Positions 23,191 to 34,255 of a stretch of 64,000 nt of DNA are shown here, piece after piece. Numbering within the stretch: the first letter of the stretch is position 1; the number at the start of each line of letters is the position of its first letter. The notes beneath the pieces were generated by a model, which saw nothing but the letters and a program-made list of their open reading frames with translations, searched no databases and was not told where the DNA came from. Made by a program: the position numbers and the translations under genes. Origin of the DNA: Plectrocnemia conspersa (lineage: Eukaryota > Arthropoda > Insecta > Trichoptera > Polycentropodidae); contig VTFK01000111.1 in the NCBI GenBank assembly GCA_009617715.1, forward strand, positions 558,001 through 622,000, in the 5' to 3' direction.

Positions 23191-23783
23191 GAGCTTCGAT
23201 CATTTTGTCTCGACTATAAAACATCGAACGTGCACGGGTTTTATCGGGATATTTTTTTCATAGTACAATGTCGGGGCTATATTAAAAAAAATAGATTTAG
23301 ATTAGATGTTTAAAAATTATTTGTGAGTCTAAAAAGGATGAAGGAAAAATATCAGAAGAACCAGTGAAAAAATGAGGAAATAAAAATAATATACATAAGA
23401 GTTGAAAATTAAAAAAAATAAAACTAAAGTAGGTAAATAATATCCAATGGAATAGGTGTAAGTATACATACGAATGCTATGAATATAATCATAAAGATAT
23501 ACTCTATTTGCGTTAACAAAGTCAGTTCGAGAGCTGAGCCTAAAGAAAGATGCATAAAAAATATCAGAAAAAGCAATGAAAAAATTAGGAAATAAATAAA
23601 GGCAGATTTTTTATATAATGATGCAACTAAACCAATTATTCAAAAATAAACTCAATATCTGAAATCAATTAAAATTGTAATTTAATGATCCAAAACAATA
23701 AGATTAGAATTTAATTAAGATGAATGTCTAAATATTGATTAATAAATATAGGTATGTTCGAAAAAAAAATGATTTGACTCTCT

Positions 23784-24440
23784 GAAGAAGAAATACCTGA
23801 TAATTTGATTATTGCTACTATTATACATGTACCTAAAATAAAAAATTAGTGAAAAGGTGAAGGAATTGAGACCAATAAATATGTTGCCTTGTATGGAAAA
23901 GGTGATGGAATAATTAGTAATCAAATAATTAAAGGATCTTATTATTTCACAAAACATTCTGTATGAACAACAATTGGGATTCAGAGAAAAGTGATAAATG
24001 ATTGATTGTTGGTCAAGGATACGAACAACATCATTGGAGCAGTTTTCTTGGAATTCAAGAGAGCTTTCGAAACAATAGAGAGAAGAATATTGTTAAAGAA
24101 ATTATAGAGTATAAGTATATGTGAAATAGTTTTAAGATGGTTTGATTAATGTAAATTACATCTGTTTGCGGATGACACTTCAATTTATTGCATAGTTGAC
24201 AATGTTATAGAAGTTGTAGATAGTTTAAATAATGGATTAAGTATAAAGAACCATGGTTAAAAAATGATGTACTTTAACTAAATGAGAATAGAACAAAACG
24301 TATGTTTATAAATTATAATAATATAATAGATCATAATATAAAAATAGTTATGGGTAACTCTGTTATAGAAATAGTTAATAATATAAAATATTTAGTAGTA
24401 ATTGTAGATAAAAATTAAATTTTAATGAATATTGTAATTA
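23784..24440 (+). pseudogene. Decayed non-LTR retrotransposon reverse transcriptase
   Basis: Translation on the plus strand, with shifts and stops, shows successive RT landmarks of a Jockey/CR1/RTE-type LINE. IPDNLIIATIIHVPK starts about 23793. EQQLGFRE lies near 23966. GAVFLEFKRAFETIERRILL is at 24036-24095, where the family has FLDLSKAFDTVDH. LFADDT is at 24162-24179, the FADD catalytic motif. NNIKYLVVIVDKN is near 24377-24415. Only about 30 codons separate the KAF block and FADD, and the usual GVPQGSVLGP segment is missing, so there is an internal deletion. Several in-frame stops and at least two frame changes make it a dead fragment. The tandem-array unit at 23611-23780 joins directly to its 5' side. 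Confidence 0.85.
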
Positions 24441-24714
24441 TTAAAATCAATATTTTAGTATTTATATGTATGTAAGTTAGAAAATAATATGTTATCCGAG
24501 TATTTTAATAAGTATTTAATTAGAAATAAAGATGTACATAAAGTATCTGCTCGATGTTGCAAGTAAGTATTGCAATAATACCGGTATTACCGAGATAAAA
24601 ACAGCCAGTACTAGTATTACCGGTATCGACATTAATAATATTTTAATTAATTGGTAATAAAAATGAACGAAAAAATAATTTGAATACCGATATATTTTTA
24701 ATTCGCCAAAATCA
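24441..24714. other. AT-rich DNA with an ACCGGTATTACC inverted motif
   Basis: Contains ATACCGGTATTACCGAG and TAGTATTACCGGTATCG at about 24578-24632, an inverted pair of the sort seen at some transposon ends. Otherwise nothing. Confidence 0.4.
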
Positions 24715-24960
24715 TCCTTATGTTTGGCAAGCATGTTGAGAAACTATATGTTTCGTGCAAGAGGAGCGTTCTCAAGCACTGATGTCCTGGCTGCAATGGA
24801 CAGAATAAGGCACTCTAAAGTTCTCGATACTATCCCATTATCAAATTTAAAAAGTATTTCATTGATTAGACGCAACGCTGAAAATGCAATGAATAGTATT
24901 TCTAGGATGCAGATACGGATACGACTCGTACTCTCTTTCTTGTAGAGGTATCTTAGATTT
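24715..24960. repeat. Family B repeat
   Basis: CATCCTTATGTTTGGCAAGC at the left matches, inverted, GCCAAACATAAGGATG at 30821-30836. Then AAGAGGAGCGTTCTCAAGCA and GTCCTGGCTGCAATGGAC follow as in the 7.5-kb copy. The 73-residue open frame here is within the repeat and resembles no known protein. Confidence 0.65.
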
Positions 24961-26100
24961 TTTTCGAATTTTCTTCAACAACAAGGAGTCTCAGATTTTA
25001 GACAATGAAGGCATATTCTATAACGTTATGAACTAGCATATCGTACAGAACGCGAATCGCCGATAAATTATTGTAGTGACACATGCTCCGCATAACGAAG
25101 CCGAGCATACTCGATACCTTTTGCAAAATGGACATCGACGGAAGAATTTTTGCTTAACCTTTTGCCCTCTGATTCTTTTTTTCAAAACAAATTGTGACAA
25201 AATATTAATAAAAATATTTATATATTGATAAAGTAAATGAGAATCTGCAGTAAAATAGTATTTAATACCCAATTTAAAAAAAAAAATCATTTTTTAAACT
25301 TAAAAATAAAATTTTGGTTTGTTATTTCTGGGTCACCGTATCTGTCCATTTGTATGTCCAAACTCAAGAAATGAAGTTTTGGTGAATATGGACATACAAA
25401 TGTTTTTATGTCAAATTTTTGATTATTGCACTTAAATAAATTAAAAGTAACATGTATGCTTTCATTATGCTTTATATTCATCATTTTCATTTTTTCAATA
25501 AATAAAACAAACAAAAAACACACATACATTCCCAGAACAGTTTATTTCTAATTATATTATATTTTAAGCGCTGCATAAACTGTGAGAGAAAAATCAATAA
25601 GAAAATTTCTAGTTGGAATATCAAGTATCTAAGTAGTTAAAAAGTAATTAAAATATTTTTTTCATATTTTTAATATAATTTAGGTTAAAGAGAATATATT
25701 TATCTGAATACCACATATAAATAAAAATGTCCTTTAGCATTAAGTTTCACGGTCATATTTGTTTGTCTAGACGGCGAATTTAATTGATAATTAACTCTAA
25801 GCTAAATCTAAAAATTGACCGCTAAATGTCAATTTTATGTTGAATAGTTAAACTATTTCTTAATCGCATAATGAGTGCAAAACCTATCAAAAAATATTCT
25901 AAACCAATTTATAAAAATATTTGATATGGCATTTATCTATTGTATTAAGTTAATTAATTTATATATACATATAATAATTTTCTATAACGAATTGTAAAAA
26001 AGGTACGGTAAAAGTACGATTGAAATTATAATATTTTTAATTTAATTAAGTATTTATGTGAAAATTGTAGTTATTATGTTATTACACAGCAGGTTTTAAA
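24961..26100. other. AT-rich DNA with one inverted repeat
   Basis: No gene recognised. A perfect 14-bp inverted pair, CATTTGTATGTCCA at 25347-25360 and its complement at 25389-25402, could form a stem with a 28-nt loop. Confidence 0.5.
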
Positions 26101-26800
26101 TTTTCTAACGTGGGGTCTTATCCTTGAAACTCGCGTAATAATATGGATGAATTAGATAATAGAATGTAAAGGATAGGAACACACAAAAAATCCTCGTTAC
26201 ATCTAGATTGAAAGGGTTCATATAAATAATACGCAATTATTCTCTGATGCATTGAAAGAATATTTCTATGTTGTGAAACGGTCACGGGAAACAATATATC
26301 ACCAGAAAAAAAAGCACAGTGAGGCCACAATATTCCCGTTACCTCGGAAAGATGTCCATCAAACCAATGTCACTTTCTAGAGGCGTATACATATTACATT
26401 GTTCTAAGAAATGAGCGCAACAATTCGCTGGAGGTTCCTTTCATGATCGTGATATGTCAGCAAGCAATGAGGAGAGGGAAGAGACATGGCAGACGTACAG
26501 ATATGCAGACATGGTCCGTAGACAAAGACTATTCGGTCATGAACGACCATCATTATAGAGAAACTTCACCAAAAATGACTGCAGCAGAGGGACCAACCTC
26601 CACTACACCGTCGCTGCTTCACCTAAAAGGCTTCTGAGGATATTTCACTGACATCATCCTTTCGCCAGCATCTCCACCACCGCTCGGAGAAAACCATTTC
26701 GCCCATAATAGTACTTCGCAATATATATATTTAACTAATAAATTATTACCAGTTTCCACCAGTGTCTTTTTGGCTGCGAAGTCACACCCCGTAAGGTTAG
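26101..26800. promoter_or_regulatory. GC-richer upstream block, candidate regulatory element
   Basis: About 600 bp with balanced composition 3.7-4.4 kb upstream of the Dfd ATG. Open frames at 26118-26330 (minus) and 26443-26637 (plus, 64 codons) show no known domain. Candidate enhancer by composition and position. Confidence 0.25.
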
Positions 26801-27780
26801 AAAACCTTAAACTATATAATACTTTATAGTAAAAATTGTATAATTTTGATCTACATCTGCAATTTTTAAAGGGATATGAATAAAGTGAAGCAATTTACAG
26901 TCCACTTATTTGAAAAAGCATACTTTATATCATTAATATGATATTTTTAATTTAACATGTAATATTTATTAAAAACTGTAAATACATATATTGCAGCGCG
27001 AATATTTTTATAATAATAAAATATTGTTATCATGTATTTAATTTTAGCAATTTATGGTCGAAATATTAAAAAAAAAACAGTATTTAATTATTTTATTTAA
27101 TATTTTAAATTTAAAATCTGATATTTAATTGAAATTGTATGTTTTTTTCCAAGCCTGTGTTTTTATTTAAAAAAATGAACAATTGATTGAGCCTTGTAGT
27201 GATAATTTTTTGCGTAATATCTAGAGTTTGTATCGAGAATTTTTTGAGAAAAGGGCCAAATCAAGAATTATAGTTTTTCAATAAATTAATTCAATTCTCA
27301 TAAAATTTTGTAGAAAAAATTTAATTTCTACGAATGTTTTACAATTACTGTATTTTTTTTAAACAGCTGCATAAGAAAAGGTGGGTCCGTGCCAGATGTT
27401 TGAAAATATGCATGCTTTCTTGAAAGCTAAAATATGTTTATTGCGCTAATTGGTTTTATCATTGATTTTCAATCTAAATACTACATTAATAATCAGTTGA
27501 GAAGAAACCGTTCCGCGTGATAATCGGCAGATTGAAAAATTGTATGGGAGTTCTTGACAGAGTTATGCTAAATAATATCATATTAGCTACAATTCTACTT
27601 TGCAATACCAATGTTTTGTGTATTTGTTTATAAACTGACTTTTAATTTAAAAATAAAACGATGAGTCATACAGAGTCATACATATCATTTTTTAAATATT
27701 TTATTTTAATAAATTGCAATTTTCAAAAAAAAAAGATTAGTGTCTACGGTCTGTTTATTTATCATAGTCAGTGGGAAATA
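26801..27780. other. AT-rich DNA, nothing recognised
   Basis: No gene, RNA or clear repeat. Confidence 0.5.
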
Positions 27781-27790
27781 ATGATGTTTA

Positions 27791-28160
27791 ACGCGCGACC
27801 ATCACGTGCTTTTGAACGTGCCTTGTGATAGGTTGTTTGCTACGAGGGATGCATCGGTACGTGAAGGGACACGTTTTTGAGGTACGGTTGTTGAGATTTT
27901 TTTGCCTAATATAATCGCCCCTTTCACTTAATTTTTAATCAAAAAATATTTTCCTATCGATAGCAAGTTTTTTCCAAATACCAAATTTCCAAATTTGTTG
28001 TATAAAATATTAGATTTCTCCCATGTGATTGGTCGTTCGTCGTGAGAGATGTGCTGGTACATGTAAATACATAGGGCAGAATTGGTTTCTTTTTAAGGTA
28101 CGGTTATAGAAATTTATGTATTTATATATTGCCCCCTTTACTTTATTTAAATAAAAATAT
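27791..28160. repeat. Tandem duplication of a ~150-bp unit
   Basis: Unit 1 (about 27791-27950) and unit 2 (about 28018-28160) share, in order, a GTGATAGGTTG/GTGATTGGTCG-like start, AGGTACGGTT, an AT-rich part, GCCCC(T/C)TT(T/C)ACTT and an ATTTT AAATAAAAATATTT end. The copies are well diverged. Unit 1 contains CACGTG. Confidence 0.55.
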
Positions 28161-28289
28161 TTCGCTGTGGGCTTTTGAGCCCAGAACAATTGGCGATTAT
28201 CACAAATATGTTTTTAGTGAAAATATATGATAACGACTCTTGAAAAAATAGTGTGTAGTAAGTAACTTTTTGTTAAGTGGTGATTTATC

Positions 28290-28690
28290 CCCTCCCCCTC
28301 TCCTTAACTACGGACTTTTACTTGTTCAGATTACTCGCGCAGCACGCGTTGTTTCACCTCTCAAGCGCCACGCATGATTCCACGAGGGCATCCCTGACCC
28401 TGACCCGCGCAATGCGCGATGATGCAGCAGGTCGCGATTGATTGCTTTGCCGTAGTAATTAATGACAATGCGTTCGTTGTGTGAATGAAACGGCCCGGCG
28501 ATGACGCGACACAAACCGAAGACCGGTCATTGTTGACTTTTTTCCATGACCCAAGGCCGTTCGGACCGTTATCGAGAAAACGAAACCACAAACACTACGC
28601 ACATGATCTTGCACATTGCCAGAAAGAGATCGAGAGTTTACCGTATGGCAATTATATAGCGATTAGAGCAGGGAGGAGGGGGGCAGATTT
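28290..28690. promoter_or_regulatory. GC-rich upstream block with homeodomain-type sites, candidate Dfd enhancer
   Basis: About 400 bp of high G+C about 5.9-6.3 kb upstream of the Dfd ATG. It includes GATTGATTGC (28435-28444) and TAATTAATGAC (28456-28466), which contain Exd-like TGAT and homeodomain TAAT cores. Three overlapping open frames (28326-28514, 28361-28591, 28485-28742) look like by-products. Drosophila Dfd has an upstream autoregulatory enhancer at a broadly similar distance; equivalence is only a hypothesis. Confidence 0.35.
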
Positions 28691-29019
28691 GCCCCACCTT
28701 GAATTTGGCCAGAAAAATGCATGCTATTTAGTTAAATACTAATATTTCTTGCATATTCTACTAAAAATATTTCTCATTTCTTAATATTATCTAATAAAAA
28801 TATTCTAAAATGTTCAAAGAACAAAGAAGCTGGAAGAACTGATATTTTAATAGAATCGTACGTCACGCAAAAACATCATGAACGAATAAATATGTTTTTT
28901 TTTCATACCTAGTGTTTTGTGTAAATTGAAAATGGTTGCAATAATTACAAACCAGTTATTTGTAATTTATAATTTTTTGTTTTAACGATTTGTAATTGTA
29001 ATAATATAATATAATTCGC
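28691..29019. other. AT-rich DNA with a dispersed-repeat edge
   Basis: CACCTTGAATTTGGCCAGAA at 28700 matches the 4374 region in the Dfd intron. Nothing else recognised. Confidence 0.45.
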
Positions 29020-29025
29020 ACTCAC

Positions 29026-29044
29026 CAAATTTTTCGGCGTCCAT
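29026..29044 (-). other. Possible tiny first coding exon (ATG plus donor site)
   Basis: On the minus strand GCAGAAAATGG gives an ATG in fair context, followed by five codons (MDAEKF) and a consensus donor G|GTGAGT. It lies just beyond the 3' side of the piggyBac remnant and 6.6 kb upstream of Dfd. It could be a chance match, part of the element's flank, or an alternative leader exon. No acceptor partner can be assigned. Confidence 0.15.
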
Positions 29045-29129
29045 TTTCTGCGTACAACTGTCACGGACACATTTATTTTTTTAATTACACTTTTAAACGA
29101 CACTATACACTTATTTATATTTATTTTTA

Positions 29130-30150
29130 TTATTTACACTTTTTTTTATATATTTTAATTTCACAACTTCTGCACATGTATGCTGTATCTTTCCTTATTC
29201 CACGTGCAGAACAAGCAAGAGATTTTCTTCTCACATATTTCTCTCCACGTTTGTTTTTACTCGCTGATGATTTTTTAGCTTATCCGAAAGCCTTTCTAGT
29301 GGATAGACAGCACAGCTATATGTGGTAGAAACTGATGAATCGATATATTTCACTGAATTCTGCATCCATCCTTTAGCCTTACTCAAAAGAAATTCTTTGA
29401 ATTTAATTTTGCCGTTACGATTCAAATTTTGATAGACACTGAACAAATTAAACAATGCGCATTTAAATAAATAATAAAAAACTTCTTTTGTTTATTCCAT
29501 TGTTTTTCGAAATATTATGTAACTAGGATCGGTGCGATCAAGAAATTTTATATATATATTATAGTCCTTTATACATCGAGGTTTATATATTGTAAGACTG
29601 GTCGTTCTGTTTGTTCTTCCCGTGTCTATCATCTGGCTGTTATGAAAGGTAGATGTCATTTTGAAATTTATTTTACAAAATTTAGATAAGCATTTCACCT
29701 TTTCTGGCATGTTTCATCTGTAGGGGCCATAGTTTTATATTTTTGAGGGATTCTGGCAGACTCCTATTTTTTCGGGTAGTTCCACAAAGTTCTGTTGTCC
29801 GTAAAAATACATATTTTGTGAGTAAAATGCAATTATAATAATTGTCACCATAAACAAGGTGCCACTTGTCCAAATATCGATTTAATACATTCACAATGTT
29901 TACGAATCTTCCTTCATTTTCGGTGTATAATTTAAAATTACAAATATAACTAGTATCATTATATTTAATATTCATATTTGGTTATTTTCATAGGACTGAA
30001 TATCCGAAAAATAAGTACCTGACCATTGAATCATTCCCTTATCCAGGGAAACGTTTTGCTTTGGCTTGAAAACATTATTGAATTTGCCTAAAATGTAATT
30101 AAAAATTGGTTTCACAATCGCCAGTCAATCTGTACTATTTTAAATTGTTG
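29130..30150 (-). pseudogene. Decayed piggyBac-type transposase
   Basis: Minus-strand remnant of a piggyBac (DDE_Tnp_1_7) transposase. In order: FNNVFKPKQNVSLDKGM around 30040-30085, matching the family's YxPGxxLSIDEAM with the first catalytic Asp kept; YICNFKLYT, then YGDNYYNC with the second Asp; LCGTTRKNR near 29770; a new frame with TSTFHNSQMIDTGRTNR near 29600-29660 and KPRCIKDYN, then FLDRTD with the third Asp near 29530; and VFYYLFKCALFN after a TAA at 29492-29494. After a further shift near 29235 comes the Cys-rich tail, with CSARGIRKDTAYMCRSC. At least three frame changes, a small deletion before YICNF and an internal stop make it non-functional. TTAA-ended MITEs in the window may have been moved by a relative. 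Confidence 0.9.
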
Positions 30151-30560
30151 TATTAATAAAAAATCAAAAGGGAAAATTTATTTTCATTTTATCACCTAAT
30201 TATGCGACTTACAGATTTAGAAACACTGGTTAAATGACATAATTAACAATATATTAATGAGAAAAATCATAGGAAATTAACATATTAAATTTCAATAAAA
30301 TATCAGTAGAAATAAATAAAAATAATTTTGCTAAATAACATTAAGGTGCACTAATTAAAAAAAAGTGTATTATTTATAATTAAGTAGTATTAATTTTTTA
30401 AATAAACATTTTTAATAATTTATTTTGATAGTCATTTTTCGTGTAAATAATATAATAGTATTCAAATTAGTTTGCGCAAATATTACCCTCTCTCTAATGA
30501 CGTCACGCGCTAGCTTTTGGCCTTGTATAATATAAGGTGTAATAATTGAACTCGCCCAAT
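30151..30560. other. AT-rich DNA, nothing recognised
   Basis: No gene or clear repeat; may include the 5' non-coding end of the piggyBac element, whose terminus I could not place. Confidence 0.4.
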
Positions 30561-30669
30561 CATTTGCCTTCGTTGTAGACAAGTAGAAAATAATTCTTAC
30601 AAATTATGAGATTTATGTGTGGCTATTTTCGGAGTGGTTTTATTCAAAAGTTTTTTTGTAATGCAATAT

Positions 30670-30890
30670 TATTAATTTTCTATAGGTCTGTGTCGACAAT
30701 ACAATAACGCTCGGCAACTTTCGGTTGCGAGTTTTGAAAAGAAAGTCGCGATTGCGTCCCTAATTATTGACCGTTGCGGCCAGGACATCAGCGCTTGAAA
30801 ACCAGATTCTCAATAAGCTTGCCAAACATAAGGATGTTTTCGGTGATAGCTACGAGGATCTGGGATAGTGCTCATCTATTTTGGGTATGT
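30670..30890. repeat. Family B repeat
   Basis: Contains GTGTCGACAATACAATAACG, AAGTCGCGATTGCGTCCC, GTTGCGGCCAGGACATCAGC and GCCAAACATAAGGATGTTTT followed by GATAGCTACGAGGATCTG. All of these recur at 36.6-36.8 kb, with partial copies at 7.5, 24.7 and 55.05 kb. Confidence 0.7.
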
Positions 30891-30959
30891 ACAATAATTT
30901 GTTTTTGTAATTTTTTAAATGCTTAATTATTGTTTGTATAATTGTCATTACGTCATATT

Positions 30960-31871
30960 GGAAAAATATGTTACGTTATCATCGTTTATATTTTCTGAAA
31001 TTATATTTTATGCAAAATACTTTAATTAGATATCTACTTATACTATTACCTGATAATTAGTAGTGTTTTTTTTGCTGCTCAGTGTTGCCATATAGTGAAT
31101 TTCCAGTTCAGGTCATAGGCAATAAAATCGGTGAAAACGCTCGATTATCAAGCGTTTATATTAAGGCTTTTATAACAATATACACTTCTCAGAAGTCAAA
31201 AATTCACGTCAAAAGCAATAAAATCGTGCCATTGCCGACGCAGTGAAAACATTTTTATAGCAATATTACAACTAAAAAATTAAATGAATCACATCTAAAC
31301 CGAATTTTGACCAATAGGAGAGCGCAAAATACAATTATCTCTTCTCAGAAGTCAAAAATCCACGTCAAAAGCAATAAAATCGTGCCGTCACCGTCACAGT
31401 GGGAACGCTCGTTACCGAGCGTTCCCACTGCGACGGCGTCGACACGATTTTATTGCTTTTGCCGTGAATTTTTGCCTTCTGAGAAGAGATAATTGTTTTT
31501 GCGCTCTCCTATTGACCAAAATTATGTTTGAAAATACTTTGATTAGCCCATCTATATTAGAAGTCCATAGTAATATCGGCAAGGATAGCTAGGTATCATA
31601 TTTTTTAATCATAGTGTAATACCGAAATGCAGACAAACTATGGAGCAATATGTGAGATACGATATCTATCAGTACTTATTCTTCCGCTTATTTCCTTTCT
31701 TAGTTAGTTTTTTAGATTTTATCTCATAAAAGTTTTAAAACTATAATTAGTTTTAGATTTGGTTTGGGTTTGAACAGCAAATGGACGTTTCGCATTTATA
31801 AAATTGAGCTTCATAGACATTTTAGAGTAGCATATTAGCGCCTATCAGTTAAATTATATTTTCGCTTGCTG

Positions 31872-31908
<37 letters not shown>

Positions 31909-32735
31909 CTGGTGAAAATATATTTGAACTTAACTAGGGAAAATATAAATTTACCAAAAAATACACATTCGCTGTAACATTTATACACCGGATGTAAGTA
32001 AATAATGATGAGTATATACATATATATTACTACATATAGAAAAGTTGAAATCATATAATTTTACTAGCACCTGCCAGATGATTTATATTTTCACTGGTAA
32101 AAATATATATCTACAGGTGAAAATGTATTCCGATATGATTTTACTGAATATTTTTAAAAATTCGAGACTGTTTTTTTTAGATTTTCTTTTAGGAATAACC
32201 ACATGGAATTGATTGAATTATTTATTTATTGATAATACAATATATAAAAACAATTATATAATTCAGCTGGTGCTGTTTTTGATTTTTCGTTATTTTTTAG
32301 CTATTCGATCTGAATTTTCAGATCGAATACCTGAATTTACTGCTACTAATTTACATTCGTTGAATATTTTCTCTCATGTCTAATATTTTTAAACGTTCAA
32401 AGAGCAATAAAGTCAACAATAATTTGCAAAAATTTTAATACAAAGGGAGCCGCATCAAAAATCTGTCCCTTTGAATGATTTTATTGTGAAATTTCTACAT
32501 AGTGGATGCTTTTGAAGTCAATGTTCTGCTCCTTATTTCTTGTATAATATGTATAAAAAATGGCTAAGATAACTTATACCTGAAATATATCAGTATATAG
32601 GTACATCTCAAACAACTGTAGTTTAGTTCAGATTCACTATTTGAGGTAAATTTTTACTTTTTTTATAAATTGATTCTTTCTATGATTTTTTTAGAGGTGG
32701 GCACTGAGAATTTTTCCCCTCCCCCTTTTAACGTA
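30960..32735. mobile_element. Family A foldback element, copy 3 (long form, opposite orientation)
   Basis: Carries the same parts as copy 2 but inverted. The short arm is at 30960-31295 (CAGTGTTGCCATATAGTGAA), the palindromic core at about 31296-31530 (centre CGCTCGTTACCGAGCG near 31410), and the long arm at 31530-32735, which includes TTCAGATCGAATACCTGAAT near 32319 (mirror of 12245) and CCCCTCCCCC near 32720. The short arm contains an additional partial core at 31130-31255. A TA microsatellite lies in the long arm. Confidence 0.8.
31874..31905. repeat. TA dinucleotide microsatellite
   Basis: About sixteen TA units within the long arm of family A copy 3. Confidence 0.9.
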
Positions 32736-32929
32736 TATCTTATTTATTTTATAAGCGCAAAACAGTCTAATTTTTTATGATTTACATAAGTTTCGCCATT
32801 GAGTAGATTTTTAAAATATAGATTAAATTTTATATGTATATATAATGTTATGGTTTATGAGTATTATGTCTTATTTTACAAATTTTTACCACCATATTCG
32901 TGAGATGAAAATTTAGCCATCAAGTAATA

Positions 32930-33690
32930 ATTTACGATATCAAAATCACGCCCCTTAAATTAAGCCAATATTAACGAGTAGGCGGTTTATTTCGTGTTTT
33001 GGTCGCACAGTAGCATAGTGTCTGAGATCAGTGCCTAATTGCTTTATGCCATGCCGATAATTACGAACGAAGCATGTAAATTCCGGCGAGTAAAGTGCAT
33101 AACATCTTAATTATGCGATTTTTAAGTAAGAACAACAGTGCATTTAGACGAAATAAGCCATTTTGTGTACATACTATCGAGTCTCGCTTATCTAGATTCT
33201 GGGCTGTTTATAATTACACTTCTGTCATGTTCGTTCAAACGTTGCGCCATGTCAGTGATAGGTAACTGTTGTAATTATAGAAATAAAATTTAAGTAGTTT
33301 CTGATATATGTATATAAAACTGTTGTGAAAAATATATATTATTTGCAATATTTTTTCATGATCTGAAAATATTATATTCATATACGAAGAGAGAGGCAGT
33401 CAAAAATGTATTTAGACGTTCGCAAATTAATACAGACGAGATTAAATTCCAAATTAAATTGCTATGTATTTTAATCGGCGCCCGCCCCCTCGAGCGCCCG
33501 GCCCTGTCTCTTCATCCCATTTAGCGGGGCCATTCCGCAGCATCAGCTACTTTCGCCTTGCCAACTTAATCGAAGTTAAATGAACAGTACGACAAGCGCT
33601 TTAATCAAACTTTAGCCGGCTCCGACGACTAAATTGTCTCGATACCCGCACACATTCATAGCTATCCGGCTACCCTGTGTTATACCTATG
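32930..33690. promoter_or_regulatory. GC-richer upstream block, candidate regulatory element
   Basis: Two parts of raised G+C (about 32990-33250 and 33475-33690) with homeodomain-type TAATTA/TTAATCGA sites (for example near 33058, 33112 and 33566). No coding feature recognised; the small open frames at 33677-33989 lack domains. Confidence 0.25.
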
Positions 33691-34240
33691 TGTAGGTATT
33701 ACGGAGGGCGGCTCTAGGGAGGGAGATGAAAAAAAAGCCTATTTAGATGTCTCCTCCCGCTCGAAAACGAATTCAATTATTCGCCCAAATGACTTTTTTA
33801 TACGCGGCCGTCCAGAAGATGAAGAAAAACTTTTTTTTAACAAATGTAACGCTTTATCATCAATCTCGGAATGACATTAGGATAATCTTAAAGTTTAACT
33901 TCATTTATAAACAATTTGATTGTATTTCGCGTCAGGTTGCTTTAGATATTCAATATGTACTTATATACAAATACTTTATGGAAAATTAAATTAAAATCTA
34001 ATGACTATCAAATTTATTTCAGTCTCTTATTATCAAAATGATTCTTAGTAATATTTATTTTTGGCCACATACTAGAATTTGTAGATTGTAGATTTTCTGC
34101 AAAATCTTTTTATAAAATATCATGTTTTTGTATGAAGTCTAGAGCTATTTAGAGATTTTCAAAGATTTATTTAAATTATATTTAGACCATCGTAAAAAAA
34201 AAACAATATTATTGTAGCTACCATTAAATAGAAATATATG
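33691..34240. other. AT-rich DNA, nothing recognised
   Basis: Overlapping short open frames of 65 and 80 codons show no recognisable domain. Confidence 0.4.
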
Positions 34241-34255
34241 CAACGCCAATGTATT

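Noticed and set aside
33661..33700. TACCCTGTGTTATACCTATG as a miR-10 match
   Set aside because: Only the first seven or so bases agree with miR-10; no paired star strand.
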